A stretch of DNA of 64,000 nucleotides from Oceanicella actignis (GTDB taxonomy: Bacteria; Pseudomonadota; Alphaproteobacteria; Rhodobacterales; Rhodobacteraceae). This document shows positions 43,191 to 51,290 of this stretch, piece after piece. Where the stretch lies: contig NZ_VNHJ01000007.1 in assembly GCF_008124525.1 (NCBI RefSeq), positions 1-64,000 on the forward strand, read 5' to 3'. Each line of letters opens with the position of its first letter. Positions within the stretch are counted from its first letter, which is position 1. Both the position numbers and the translations under genes were made by a program. The notes below the pieces were generated by a model. That model worked only from the letters and a program-made list of their open reading frames with translations. It was not told the origin of the DNA and ran no database searches.

Positions 43191-44930
43191 TCAGCCCTCG
43201 CCGGGCCCCGCCTCGGCCACGCGCGCGCCCTCGCCCGAGGGGGGGTCGCTCAGGCCCTGCGCGCGCAGCGCCTCGTAAAGCCGGGCGTCGCGCCCGTAGA
43301 CGTCGGCGCGGAACTGCGGCGTGCCGTCCGCCGCGACCCAGACCGTGCGATAGCCGATATGCACCGGCATCGGCGGCCGCAGCGTCACATAGACCTCGCG
43401 CCCGGCCTCGAGCCAGCGCGCCATGCGCTCATCGACATCGGGATATTGCGGCGCAAGCAGGCGCCGCGCCAGCGCGAAGGGGTCCTCGACGCGCACGCAG
43501 CCATGCGAATAGGCGCGCCGGTCGCGCGCGAACAGCCGCTTGGCCGGCGTGTCGTGCATGTAGATGCTGAAGCGGTTGGGGAACATGAACTTCACGCGCC
43601 CCAGCGCGTTCTCCTCGCTCGGATCCTGCTTGACGAGGAAGGGGAAGCGATCGGCGTCGAAGGCCGAGAAGTCGGCCGGCATCTGCTCGGGCGGCAGGGG
43701 CGCGCCGTCGCGGCCGACAAGGCGCATGCCGTTGCGCTCGAGATAGGCGGGGTCCTCGCGCAGCTTGGGCAGGATCTCCTTGACCGCGATCGAGCGCGGC
43801 ACGTTCCAGATCGGGTTGAAGACGAGATGGGTCATCTCGTCGTCGAACTCGGGCGTGCGGAACCTGGGCGCCTTGCCCGCCACGATGCGCGCCGAGTGGA
43901 CGGGCGCGCCATTCTCGAACAGCGTCATGCGGAAATCGGCCAGGTTGACCTCGATCCGCCGGGGCGCCGGCGCGCGCGGCCGCCAGCGGATGCGCTCGAG
44001 ATTGACCGCCGCCTGGCGCATCCGGTCCTGCGCCGAGGCGCCGAGCGCCTCGAAGCTGAGCGCGCCGGCCACGCCGTCATCGTTCAGGCCGTGCCGGCGC
44101 TGAAAGGCGCGCAGCGCCCGCTCGAGCGCTTCGTCGAAAAGCTCGGGGTCCTCGGCGGGCGCGGGCTCGGCCAGATCGCCCATCAGCGCAAGGCGCGCGC
44201 GCAGCCGCGCCACGCGCGGGCCGCGATCGCCGCGCCGCAAGGTCGGGCCGCTCAGATCCTCGGGCGGCCAGACGCCGGCGCGCGCAAGGCGCCCGAGCTC
44301 GGCGTAGAGCGCGCGCAGGGCGGCGTAGTCGGCGTTGGCCGGCGCCAGCGATTCCAGCGCCGCGCGCAGGGCGGCCCCATCGCGCGCCTGGGCGGCCAGC
44401 GCGATCAGACGCTCGGGCGCGGGGCGCTCTGGGCGGATCTGGATCTCGGGATCCACGCGCGAGGGGTCGAGCGCCCCCGAGGCGAGCCCCGTTCCCACGC
44501 GCAGCAACGCGCGGCTGAGCGCCGCCTCGGCCCGCGCGGCGGCGCGCATCGCATCCGGCCCCGGCGCCTGGGCGCGCGCCATGGCGGCGCGCAGATCCTC
44601 GGCCAGCCCCGCCGGCAAGGGCAGCGCATGCGCGCTCGCGTCTTCGATCGCGGACAGAAGTCCGCCCGCCCGCCCGCGCCCCGCATCGTCGAGCCAGAGC
44701 GGGCGCCATGCCCGCGCCTCGTAGGCGCGGCGCAGCGCGGCGTCTCCGGCCAGCTCGGCGCCCAGCGCGGCCGGCCACGAGGCCTCGTCCCAAGGCGCGG
44801 GCGCAAGCGCGCCCCGCTCCTGCGCGGCCCCCGAGGCGGCCCCCGAGGCGGCGCGCGGCCCGGAAAGGTCCGGCGCCAGCGTCAGCGCCAGAAGCAGCGC
44901 AAGAGGGATCGCGAAAGGCCTGAAAATCAT
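43191..44930 (-). CDS. L,D-transpeptidase of the YcbB/LdtD type
   Basis: A 579-residue periplasmic enzyme that makes 3-3 peptidoglycan cross-links. A signal peptide covers residues 1-24 (MIFRPFAIPLALLLALTLAP). A Scaffold/PG-binding part follows, with a peptidoglycan-binding helix set near 250-305 (ALRAFQRRHGLNDDGVAG). The YkuD catalytic domain has SIYMHDTPAKRLF and YSHGCVRVEDP with the nucleophile Cys478. The ATG at 44930 has GGAG eight bases upstream and gives a good signal peptide, so the longer frame from 44996 is rejected. Confidence 0.9.
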   Translation of the reverse strand: MIFRPFAIPLALLLALTLAPDLSGPRAASGAASGAAQERGALAPAPWDEASWPAALGAELAGDAALRRAYEARAWRPLWLDDAGRGRAGGLLSAIEDASAHALPLPAGLAEDLRAAMARAQAPGPDAMRAAARAEAALSRALLRVGTGLASGALDPSRVDPEIQIRPERPAPERLIALAAQARDGAALRAALESLAPANADYAALRALYAELGRLARAGVWPPEDLSGPTLRRGDRGPRVARLRARLALMGDLAEPAPAEDPELFDEALERALRAFQRRHGLNDDGVAGALSFEALGASAQDRMRQAAVNLERIRWRPRAPAPRRIEVNLADFRMTLFENGAPVHSARIVAGKAPRFRTPEFDDEMTHLVFNPIWNVPRSIAVKEILPKLREDPAYLERNGMRLVGRDGAPLPPEQMPADFSAFDADRFPFLVKQDPSEENALGRVKFMFPNRFSIYMHDTPAKRLFARDRRAYSHGCVRVEDPFALARRLLAPQYPDVDERMARWLEAGREVYVTLRPPMPVHIGYRTVWVAADGTPQFRADVYGRDARLYEALRAQGLSDPPSGEGARVAEAGPGEG

Positions 44931-45116
44931 CGTTGCACTCCGAACACGGCGCCAAGGGCTTTGCGTCGCATCATAGACGCGCCGCCCTCGCGGCACGAGA
45001 ATGACGCGCGATGCGTGAGCAAATCGTGATCATGCGTGGGATTTTCGTCGCAGAAGCGGCCCGCCCCGCCGGCCGCGCCCGGCCGATGGGCGCCGAAATT
45101 GCGGCGAATCTGCAAC

Positions 45117-45144
45117 TTGGCGCGACATTCGCCTCATGTGATAT
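45117..45144 (+). promoter_or_regulatory. Promoter of the DUF882 peptidase gene
   Basis: TTGGCG (45117-45122) and TGATAT (45139-45144) are spaced by 16 bases in a locally A+T-richer region, about 80 bases before the start codon at 45224. Confidence 0.42.
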
Positions 45145-45223
45145 GGTTGACGCAATGCTCCGCAACCGGGGCGAAGCCGGGCAACTCCGGCGGCGTAGTG
45201 TGAACGAGGCGGCAGGAAGCATC

Positions 45224-45787
45224 ATGACCATGGACCAGCGGCTCACCCGCAGGGGCCTTCTCGGGCTGATCGGCGCCGGAGCGGCGCTTGCCGCGGCGCC
45301 CGGGCTGGCGGCGCCGGCGACCTTGCGCGGCAAGGGCGACTATCGCGCGATCCACCTCTTCAGCTCGCGGCTTGGCGAAAGCGTCAATACGGTCTACTGG
45401 ATCGACGGCGAATACATTCCCGAGGCGCTCGACGAAATCAGCCATCTGCTGCGCGACTGGCGCCAGGATCTGGTCAAGCCCATCGACCCGCGCGTGATCG
45501 ACATTCTGGCCGAGGCGCACCGCAAGCTGGACGCGGCCGAACCCTTCGAGGTCGTCTCGGGCTATCGCAGCCCCCAGACCAACGCCATGCTGCGCCGGCG
45601 CAGCAGCGGCGTGGCGCGCAACAGCTATCACATCAAGGCCATGGCGGCGGACGTGACCATGCGCTCGCGCAGCGTGGAGCAGATGTATCGCGCCGGCCTG
45701 TCCTGCCATGGCGGCGGCGTGGGCCGTTACTCGCGCTCGGGCTTCGTGCACATGGATTGCGGCCCCGTGCGCAGCTGGGGCCGCTGA
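45224..45787 (+). CDS. DUF882 / YcbK-like Tat-exported peptidoglycan peptidase
   Basis: A 187-residue protein. A twin-arginine signal (LTRRGLLGLIGAGAALAAAP, residues 7-26) precedes the M15A-like domain. RAIHLFSSRLGESVNTVYW and VVSGYRSPQTNAMLRRRS lead to the metal site SYHIKAMAADVTM and FVHMDCGPVRSWGR (His-Asp-His pattern). Its E. coli relative YcbK (MepK) cleaves 3-3 peptidoglycan cross-links. It is divergent from an L,D-transpeptidase that makes such links, so the two may act on the same bonds. The start is supported by AGGA and the Tat motif. Confidence 0.9.
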   Translation: MTMDQRLTRRGLLGLIGAGAALAAAPGLAAPATLRGKGDYRAIHLFSSRLGESVNTVYWIDGEYIPEALDEISHLLRDWRQDLVKPIDPRVIDILAEAHRKLDAAEPFEVVSGYRSPQTNAMLRRRSSGVARNSYHIKAMAADVTMRSRSVEQMYRAGLSCHGGGVGRYSRSGFVHMDCGPVRSWGR

Positions 45788-45791
45788 GCGC

Positions 45792-46424
45792 TCAGAACCA
45801 AGCCAGCGGATCCGGCCCGATCAACGCCGGATGCAGGCGCAAAAGCGCCAGCCAAAGCGCCGCGCCCGCCGCCGCCTCGACGGCGAGGCGCGCCGACGCG
45901 GCGCGGCGAAGGCGCGCGGCAAGGCGGCCCGAGCGCGGCGGCGCGCGCCGCTCGAACGCCGCGACGCCGGCCAGGGCGAACAGCGCGAAGCCGCCGAACA
46001 TCATCGCCGCGACCGCGTCGCCATTGGCGATCAGATGCGCCAGCGCCCAAAGGAACAGCCCCCACAAGAGCGGATGCCGCGTCAGCGCCGCCACCCCGTC
46101 GGGGCTGGCCGGCGCCGCGCCGGGCAGGATCGAGACGGAATGCGGATTGGGCCGCGCCGCCCCGGCCGCCAGCAGGATCGAGGCCGGCAGCATGAGCGCC
46201 ACCGCCGCGGCGGCCGTCTCGGGGCCCGAGGGCCAGAGCTCGACGGTGGGCGCGCGCAGCGCCGCCGAGATCGTCCAGGCCAGAGCCCCGACCGACAGCG
46301 CGCTGTAGAGCGCGACGTAGCGCCCGCGTCCAAGGCGCGCGATGAGCCTTGCGCGCAGGTCTGCGACGCGCGGCGCCAGGTGCAGGGCCAGAAAGACGGC
46401 GTAGGCGGCGAGAAACTCGGCCAT
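45792..46424 (-). CDS. NnrU family membrane protein
   Basis: A 210-residue protein with about six membrane segments. The early FLALHLAPRVADLRARL, central NPHSVSI and TRHPLLWGLFLWALAHL are the NnrU/isoprenylcysteine-methyltransferase-like hallmarks. NnrU was named from nitrogen-oxide gene clusters; the activity is not established, and no nir/nor genes are close here. Two starts are possible. The ATG at 46424 has GGAG eight bases away and is preferred over 46442. Confidence 0.83.
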   Translation of the reverse strand: MAEFLAAYAVFLALHLAPRVADLRARLIARLGRGRYVALYSALSVGALAWTISAALRAPTVELWPSGPETAAAAVALMLPASILLAAGAARPNPHSVSILPGAAPASPDGVAALTRHPLLWGLFLWALAHLIANGDAVAAMMFGGFALFALAGVAAFERRAPPRSGRLAARLRRAASARLAVEAAAGAALWLALLRLHPALIGPDPLAWF

Positions 46425-47248
46425 CGGGCGCTCCGCGAGCATGGCGACGATCCGGCCTCCGTTCTGGACCGCGCGAAGACGGCGCGCAAGCCCCCGCCGG
46501 CGGCCCGCAGCGGCGGGCCGATGCCGCGCCGGGCGCGGCGGCGCGCGAAGCGGCGCCTTGGGGCGCACGGCGCCGACGCCCACGCGAGCGGCGGGCCGAA
46601 TGCGCGGCCCCGGCGGCGCCGGGCCCGAGGGCGGCGCGCCGTCGAGGCGCAAGGGGCGCCCGAGGCGCGCGCCGGCGGCATGGTCGGCTTGCAAGCCGAC
46701 CGGGCGAATGCCGGTCGCGCGGGCCCGGCCCCATCGGTCGGCCGCGCAAGGCGTCGTCGAAGGGAACGCAAGGCGCAGGCCATCCGCCGCACCGCCCGGC
46801 CCATGCCCGGACGTCGCGCGGGAAAGCCATGCCGGAACGAAGCATCGCGCGGCGCCGGTGCGTGGAAGCCGAGACGAGGTTGATGAGCGGAACCTGGTGC
46901 AGCGCGCCGCCGCCCGATTGACGGTCGCGCGGCCCCCCGAAACGCCCTGCGCCCCGCCCGCGCCGGTCGGCGATGGCGCTAGCGGATCCGCCCCGCCAAG
47001 CCCGAGCCCAAGCGCGAAAAGCCCGGGTCGGCCTTCGCGCGAGCGGAAGCGCCCGCGCCCATCGCCCGATGCGCTCGGCGCCCGGCGGCGCCTCCTTCGC
47101 GAATGGCGCGATCCCTGGAACGCGGGGCCCGCGCCGCCGCCGCAAGGGCGCGATCCGCCCCTCGCCGCCCCTTGCCCGCCGCGCGCTCAGGGCTAACTTG
47201 CGCGGCGCGGGCGAAGCGCCGCCGCGCCGGACACCGAAGGAGCTTGAC
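46425..47248. other. 824-base gene-free divergent region with a perfect 20-bp palindrome
   Basis: No gene is supported on either strand. The clearest feature is GGTCGGCTTGCAAGCCGACC at 46682-46701, a perfect 20-bp palindrome of operator type. The ribosome site GAAGGAG before the next gene is at 47236-47242. The remainder is G+C-rich sequence with no recognisable element. Confidence 0.5.
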
Positions 47249-48016
47249 ATGAACGCACCCGCGCTCTCGCCGCCCGCGGTCGCGCTGCTCATCGCTCATG
47301 GCTCGCCCAGCCAGCCCGAGCGGGCCGAAGCCGCCTTCGCCGACATCGCCGCGCGCGCCGAGGCGCTGGCGGCGCCGGCGCGCATCATCTCGGCCACCCT
47401 GGCCGCGCCGGGCGCGCTGGCGCGGGCGCTGACGGAAGCGGGCGCGCTGGCGGGACCGGGGGCCGAGGCGGCGGCGCTGCCCTTCTTCATGACCGATGGC
47501 TGGTTCGCCTCGGACGAGCTGCCGCGCCGTCTGGCCGAAGCCGCGCGCGCCTGCGCCGGCGCGCCGCGGCTGCGCCTGCTGCCCCCCTTCGGCGCAGAGC
47601 CCGAGCTGGTCGAGATCGGCGCCGCGCGCGCCCGCGCGGGGGCGCTGGCGGCGGGGTTCGATCCCGCCGAGGCGACGCTGGTCGTGGCCGCGCATGGATC
47701 GCCCTCGGACCCGCGCCCCGGCGCGGCGGCGCGCGACTGGGCGCGGCGGGTGCGCCGGCTGGCCGGCTTCGGGGCGCTGAGGGTGGGCTTCGCCGACGAG
47801 GCGCCCAGCCTTGCCGAGGCCCTGCGCGTGCGCGGCCCGGCGGTGTGCCTGCCCTTCTTCATCGGCCATGCCGGCCATGCCGAGCGCGACCTGCCCGAGG
47901 CCGCGCAAGAGGCGCGCTATGCGGGCGTCATGCTCGACCCGATCGGCGCCGATCCCGAGACCCCGCGCCTGATCGCGCAGGCGCTGGCGCGGGCCGCCCC
48001 GCGCCCCGCGCCCTGA
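47249..48016 (+). CDS. CbiX/SirB-like chelatase family protein (second copy)
   Basis: A 255-residue protein with two CbiX-like halves. The N-terminal half has LLIAHGSPSQPERAEAAF, ending in ALPFFMTDGWFASDELP. The second half has VVAAHGSPSDPRPGAAARDW and VCLPFFIGHAGHAERDLPEA. It lacks the cysteine motif and histidine tail of the cbiX at 25248. The family inserts Co, Fe or Ni into sirohydrochlorin-type rings, but stand-alone copies in Rhodobacterales have no proven role. It stands apart from the cobalamin genes. Confidence 0.83.
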   Translation: MNAPALSPPAVALLIAHGSPSQPERAEAAFADIAARAEALAAPARIISATLAAPGALARALTEAGALAGPGAEAAALPFFMTDGWFASDELPRRLAEAARACAGAPRLRLLPPFGAEPELVEIGAARARAGALAAGFDPAEATLVVAAHGSPSDPRPGAAARDWARRVRRLAGFGALRVGFADEAPSLAEALRVRGPAVCLPFFIGHAGHAERDLPEAAQEARYAGVMLDPIGADPETPRLIAQALARAAPRPAP

Positions 48017-48028
48017 GCGCAGGCGCCC

Positions 48029-48784
48029 TCAGCAGACCGTCTCGCCGCCATCGGCCACGATCACCTGACCGGTGATGTAGGCCGCGGCCGGCGAGCACAG
48101 GAAATGCACCACCCCGGCGATGTCGTCGGGCACGCCGATGCGGCGCAGGGGGTTCTTCTCTTCGGACTGGCGCCGGCGCTCGGGATCGTCGGTCAGCGCC
48201 TTGGCGAAATCGGTCGCCACCAGCCCCGGCGCGACCGCGTTGACGCGCACGCCCTTCGGGCCCCACTCGACCGCCAGATTGCGCGCCAGCGAAGCCTCGG
48301 CCGCCTTGGACATGCCGTAGCACCCGATGACCGCGTTGCCGCGCAGCGCCGCGATCGAGCTGAGCAGCACCACCGCTCCGCCGCCATTGGCCGCCATCTG
48401 CGGCAGCACCAGATTGGTCAGCCAGATGGTCGAGAGCACGTTCACCGTCATGATCTTGTGAAACGCGTCGTCGCTCAGCGCCGAGATCGGCCCGTAGACC
48501 GGGTTCGTGGCCGCGTTGCACACCAGAATGTCGATGCGCCCCCAATGGGCCAGCGTCTTCTCGACCAGCTCCTCGATCTGGGCCTTTTCGCCCACATGGC
48601 AGGGAATGGCGATGGCCTCGCCGCCGGCGGCGCGGATCTCTTCGGCCACGGCCTCGCAAGGGCCGGCCTTGCGCGACGAGATCACCACCTTGGCGCCCGA
48701 GCGCGCCATCTGCATCGCGGTCGCCTTGCCGATGCCGCGCGACGAGCCGGTGATGACGGCGACCTTGCCTGAAATGTCGAACAT
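48029..48784 (-). CDS. Short-chain dehydrogenase/reductase
   Basis: A 251-residue Rossmann-fold NAD(P)-dependent oxidoreductase. TGSSRGIGKA binds the cofactor near residues 12-21, NAATNP is the NNAG-equivalent, and SSIAALRGNAVIGCYGMSKAA carries the Ser-Tyr-Lys catalytic set (YGMSK). The C terminus YITGQVIVADGGETVC is typical. DHRS4-like and 3-oxoacyl reductase groups are the closest by feel; the substrate is not known. It lies ten bases after the MDR gene in the same direction, so the two are probably co-transcribed. Confidence 0.88.
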   Translation of the reverse strand: MFDISGKVAVITGSSRGIGKATAMQMARSGAKVVISSRKAGPCEAVAEEIRAAGGEAIAIPCHVGEKAQIEELVEKTLAHWGRIDILVCNAATNPVYGPISALSDDAFHKIMTVNVLSTIWLTNLVLPQMAANGGGAVVLLSSIAALRGNAVIGCYGMSKAAEASLARNLAVEWGPKGVRVNAVAPGLVATDFAKALTDDPERRRQSEEKNPLRRIGVPDDIAGVVHFLCSPAAAYITGQVIVADGGETVC

Positions 48785-48794
48785 GGCGGCCTCC

Positions 48795-49769
48795 TCAGGG
48801 CTTGAGCACGATCTTGCCGATCGCCTGGCGGTTCATGAGCATGCGCAGCGCCTCGGGCGCCTGCTCGAGCGGCAGCACATGGCTGACGCGCGGCTTGAGC
48901 TTGCCCTCGGCGTGCCAGGCGAAGAGCTGCTCGAAATTGCGCCGGTCCTCTTCGGGTTCGCGCATGCGGAAGGCGCCCCAGAACACGCCCACGATGTCGC
49001 AGCCCTTGAGCAGCGGCAGGTTCATCGGAACCTTGGGAATGGTCCCCGAGGCGAAGCCGATCACCAGCACGCGGCCCTTCCAGGCGGTGGCGCGCAGGGC
49101 CTGCTCGAACAGATCGCCCCCGACGGGGTCGTAGGTCACGTCCACGCCGTTGCCGCCGGTCAGCTTCTTGAGCTTGTCCTTGATCTCGCCGTCGGAATAG
49201 TCGAGCAGCTCGTCCGCGCCGGCGGCGCGCGCGGCTTCGAGCTTCTCTTCGCTCGAGGCCGCGGCGATCACCTTCGCGCCCATCAGCTTGCCGATCTCGA
49301 CCGCCGCAAGGCCGACGCCGCCGCCCGCGCCCAGCACCAGCAGCGTCTCGCCCGGCTGCAGGCGCCCGCGCTGCTTGAGCGCGTGCATCGAGGTGCCGTA
49401 GGTCATCGAGAAGCCCGCCGCCGTGACCCCGTCCATCGACTCGGGCCGGCGCATGAGCGCGGCCGCCGGCGCCAGGATCTGCTCGGCGAAGCCGCCATAG
49501 CCCGTCATGGCGATGACGGGATCGCCGGGGCTCCAGCCGCTCACGCCCTCGCCCACCGCATCGACCACGCCGGCCACCTCGCCGCCGGGCGAGAAGGGCG
49601 GCTCGGCGCGCAGCTGATACTTGCCCTCGATGATGAGCGTGTCGGGAAAATTGACGCCGCACCCCTCGACGCGGATGCGCACCTGGCCCTTGCCCGGCTC
49701 GGGCACGGGAACCTCCTGCACCGCCAGCTTCTCGGGCGGGCCGAACTCGGAACAGATCACAGCGCGCAT
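48795..49769 (-). CDS. NADPH:quinone oxidoreductase-like medium-chain dehydrogenase
   Basis: A 324-residue zinc-free MDR protein. FGPPEKLAVQEVPVPEPG and GVNFPDTLIIEGKYQ start the catalytic domain. The nucleotide-binding loop is LVLGAGGGVGLAAVEIGKLMG, and YDPVGGDLFEQALRATAWKG and IGFASGTIPKVPMNLPLLKG mark the quinone oxidoreductase-like group (human QORL2/NQO-like homologues). Cytoplasmic. A GGGAGG site precedes the ATG at 49769. It is next to acyl-CoA dehydrogenase genes, so acyl-CoA or quinone substrates are both conceivable. Confidence 0.88.
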   Translation of the reverse strand: MRAVICSEFGPPEKLAVQEVPVPEPGKGQVRIRVEGCGVNFPDTLIIEGKYQLRAEPPFSPGGEVAGVVDAVGEGVSGWSPGDPVIAMTGYGGFAEQILAPAAALMRRPESMDGVTAAGFSMTYGTSMHALKQRGRLQPGETLLVLGAGGGVGLAAVEIGKLMGAKVIAAASSEEKLEAARAAGADELLDYSDGEIKDKLKKLTGGNGVDVTYDPVGGDLFEQALRATAWKGRVLVIGFASGTIPKVPMNLPLLKGCDIVGVFWGAFRMREPEEDRRNFEQLFAWHAEGKLKPRVSHVLPLEQAPEALRMLMNRQAIGKIVLKP

Positions 49770-50072
49770 GTCGCCTCCCTTTCGATCGTTTCGCCTGGCG
49801 CGGCGGCCGCGCCGCCGCTCCTGCGGGCACATTGCCCGCCGCGAAACAAGATTTCAACATGCAGAACGGCCGACCCGCCGGCCGCCCGCGCTGACGTGGC
49901 GGCGCCCGCGGCCGGAGACGTTGACAGGGACCGGGGCGCACCTTAGCGTTTCGGCGGCATTGCGGAACGCGCTTTCGCAAGCCGCCGACGCCGCGCCGCC
50001 CGCCCCCCGCAAGGCCGGCGCGCGCGGCGCGGCGGCGCGCAGGCCGCGCCCCGCCCCCGACAGGAGACGAGC
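49770..50072. other. Divergent region between the MDR gene and the acyl-CoA dehydrogenases
   Basis: These 303 bases hold a GCGGGC/GCCCGC hairpin at 49823-49839 in the leader of the MDR gene. They also hold the plus-strand promoter and operator-like element given separately at 49921-49980. The rest is G+C-rich with no gene. Confidence 0.55.
49921..49980 (+). promoter_or_regulatory. Acyl-CoA dehydrogenase promoter with overlapping inverted repeat
   Basis: A perfect TTGACA (49921-49926) is followed after 17 bases by TAGCGT (49944-49949). The predicted start is near 49956. Directly across it lies an imperfect palindrome at 49960-49980 with arms TTGCG and CGCAA, well placed for a repressor. TetR-type fatty-acid or acyl-CoA-responsive regulators commonly use such a layout; the regulator is not in the window. 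Confidence 0.58.
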
Positions 50073-51269
50073 ATGGAACTGGCCTTCACCAAAGAGGAAC
50101 TCGCCTTCCGCGACGAGGTCCGCGCCTTCATCGACGCGAACCTGCCCGCGCGCATCCGCGACAAGCTGCGCGACGGAAGGCACCTTTCGAAGGAAGAGAT
50201 CGTGGAGTGGACCCGCATCCTTCACAAGAAGGGCTGGTCCGTGCCCAAATGGCCCGTCGAATACGGCGGCTGCGACTGGACGCCGATCCAGCAATACATC
50301 TTCTCCGAAGAGCTGGCCGCCGCCCCCGCGCCCGAGCCGCTGCCCTTCGGCTACTCGATGGTCGGGCCGGTGATCTACACCTTCGGCAACGAGGCGCAGA
50401 AGAAGCGCTTCCTGCCGCGCATCGCCGACCTGTCGGACTGGTGGTGCCAGGGCTTTTCGGAACCGGGCGCGGGCTCGGACCTGGCCTCGCTCAAGACCCG
50501 CGCCGTGCGCGAGGGCGACCACTACGTCGTCAACGGCCAGAAGACCTGGACCACGCTCGCGCAGCATGCCGACTGGATCTTCTGCCTGGTGCGCACCGAC
50601 CCCGAGGCCAAGAAGCAGCTGGGCATCTCGTTCCTGCTGATCGACATGAAGACCCCCGGCATCACCGTGCGCCCGATCCAGACCATCGACGGCGGGCACG
50701 AGATCAACGAGGTCTTCTTCGACGACGTGCGCGTGCCGGCCGAGAACCTGGTCGGCGAGGAGAACCGCGGCTGGGACTACGCCAAGTTCCTGCTCTCGAA
50801 CGAGCGCGTGGGCATCGCGCGCGTGGGCGCCTCGAAGGCGCGCATCCGCCGCATCAAGGAGCTGGCCGCGCTCGAGCGCATCGGCGAGGGCCGCGTGATC
50901 GACGATCCGCGCTTCCGCGCCAAGCTGACCGAGGTCGAGATCGAGCTCAAGGCCCTCGAGATGACGCAGCTGCGCGTGCTCGCCTCCGAGGCCCGGAACG
51001 GCAAGGGCAAGCCCAACCCGGCCTCGTCGGTGCTCAAGATCAAGGGCTCCGAGATCCAGCAGGCGGTGACCGAGCTGCTGATGGACGTCGTCGGCCCCTA
51101 CGCCCTGCCCCGAGCCCCGCAGGAGGACGGCTGGAACGAGCCCCCGGTCGGGCCCGACTGGGCCGACGCCGTGGCGCCGTCCTACTTCAACACCCGCAAG
51201 GTGTCGATCTATGGCGGTTCGAACGAGATTCAGAAGAACATCATCGCCAAGGCCATTCTGGGCCTGTGA
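50073..51269 (+). CDS. Acyl-CoA dehydrogenase, large-subunit type (pimeloyl-CoA dehydrogenase-like)
   Basis: A 398-residue flavoprotein. MELAFTKEELAFRDEVRAF opens the helical domain. WWCQGFSEPGAGSDLASLKT is the FAD/substrate loop, and GENRGWDYAKFLLSNER-type sequence and VSIYGGSNEIQKNIIAKAI close it. The usual catalytic glutamate of YEGT is replaced by Gly in YGGS, as in paired dehydrogenases such as PimC/PimD, where activity depends on a heteromer or a glutamate elsewhere. It is followed by a second family member. The substrate is probably a dicarboxylyl-, aromatic or branched acyl-CoA. Confidence 0.9.
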   Translation: MELAFTKEELAFRDEVRAFIDANLPARIRDKLRDGRHLSKEEIVEWTRILHKKGWSVPKWPVEYGGCDWTPIQQYIFSEELAAAPAPEPLPFGYSMVGPVIYTFGNEAQKKRFLPRIADLSDWWCQGFSEPGAGSDLASLKTRAVREGDHYVVNGQKTWTTLAQHADWIFCLVRTDPEAKKQLGISFLLIDMKTPGITVRPIQTIDGGHEINEVFFDDVRVPAENLVGEENRGWDYAKFLLSNERVGIARVGASKARIRRIKELAALERIGEGRVIDDPRFRAKLTEVEIELKALEMTQLRVLASEARNGKGKPNPASSVLKIKGSEIQQAVTELLMDVVGPYALPRAPQEDGWNEPPVGPDWADAVAPSYFNTRKVSIYGGSNEIQKNIIAKAILGL

Positions 51270-51290
51270 AGCGGACGGAGAACGACGAGC

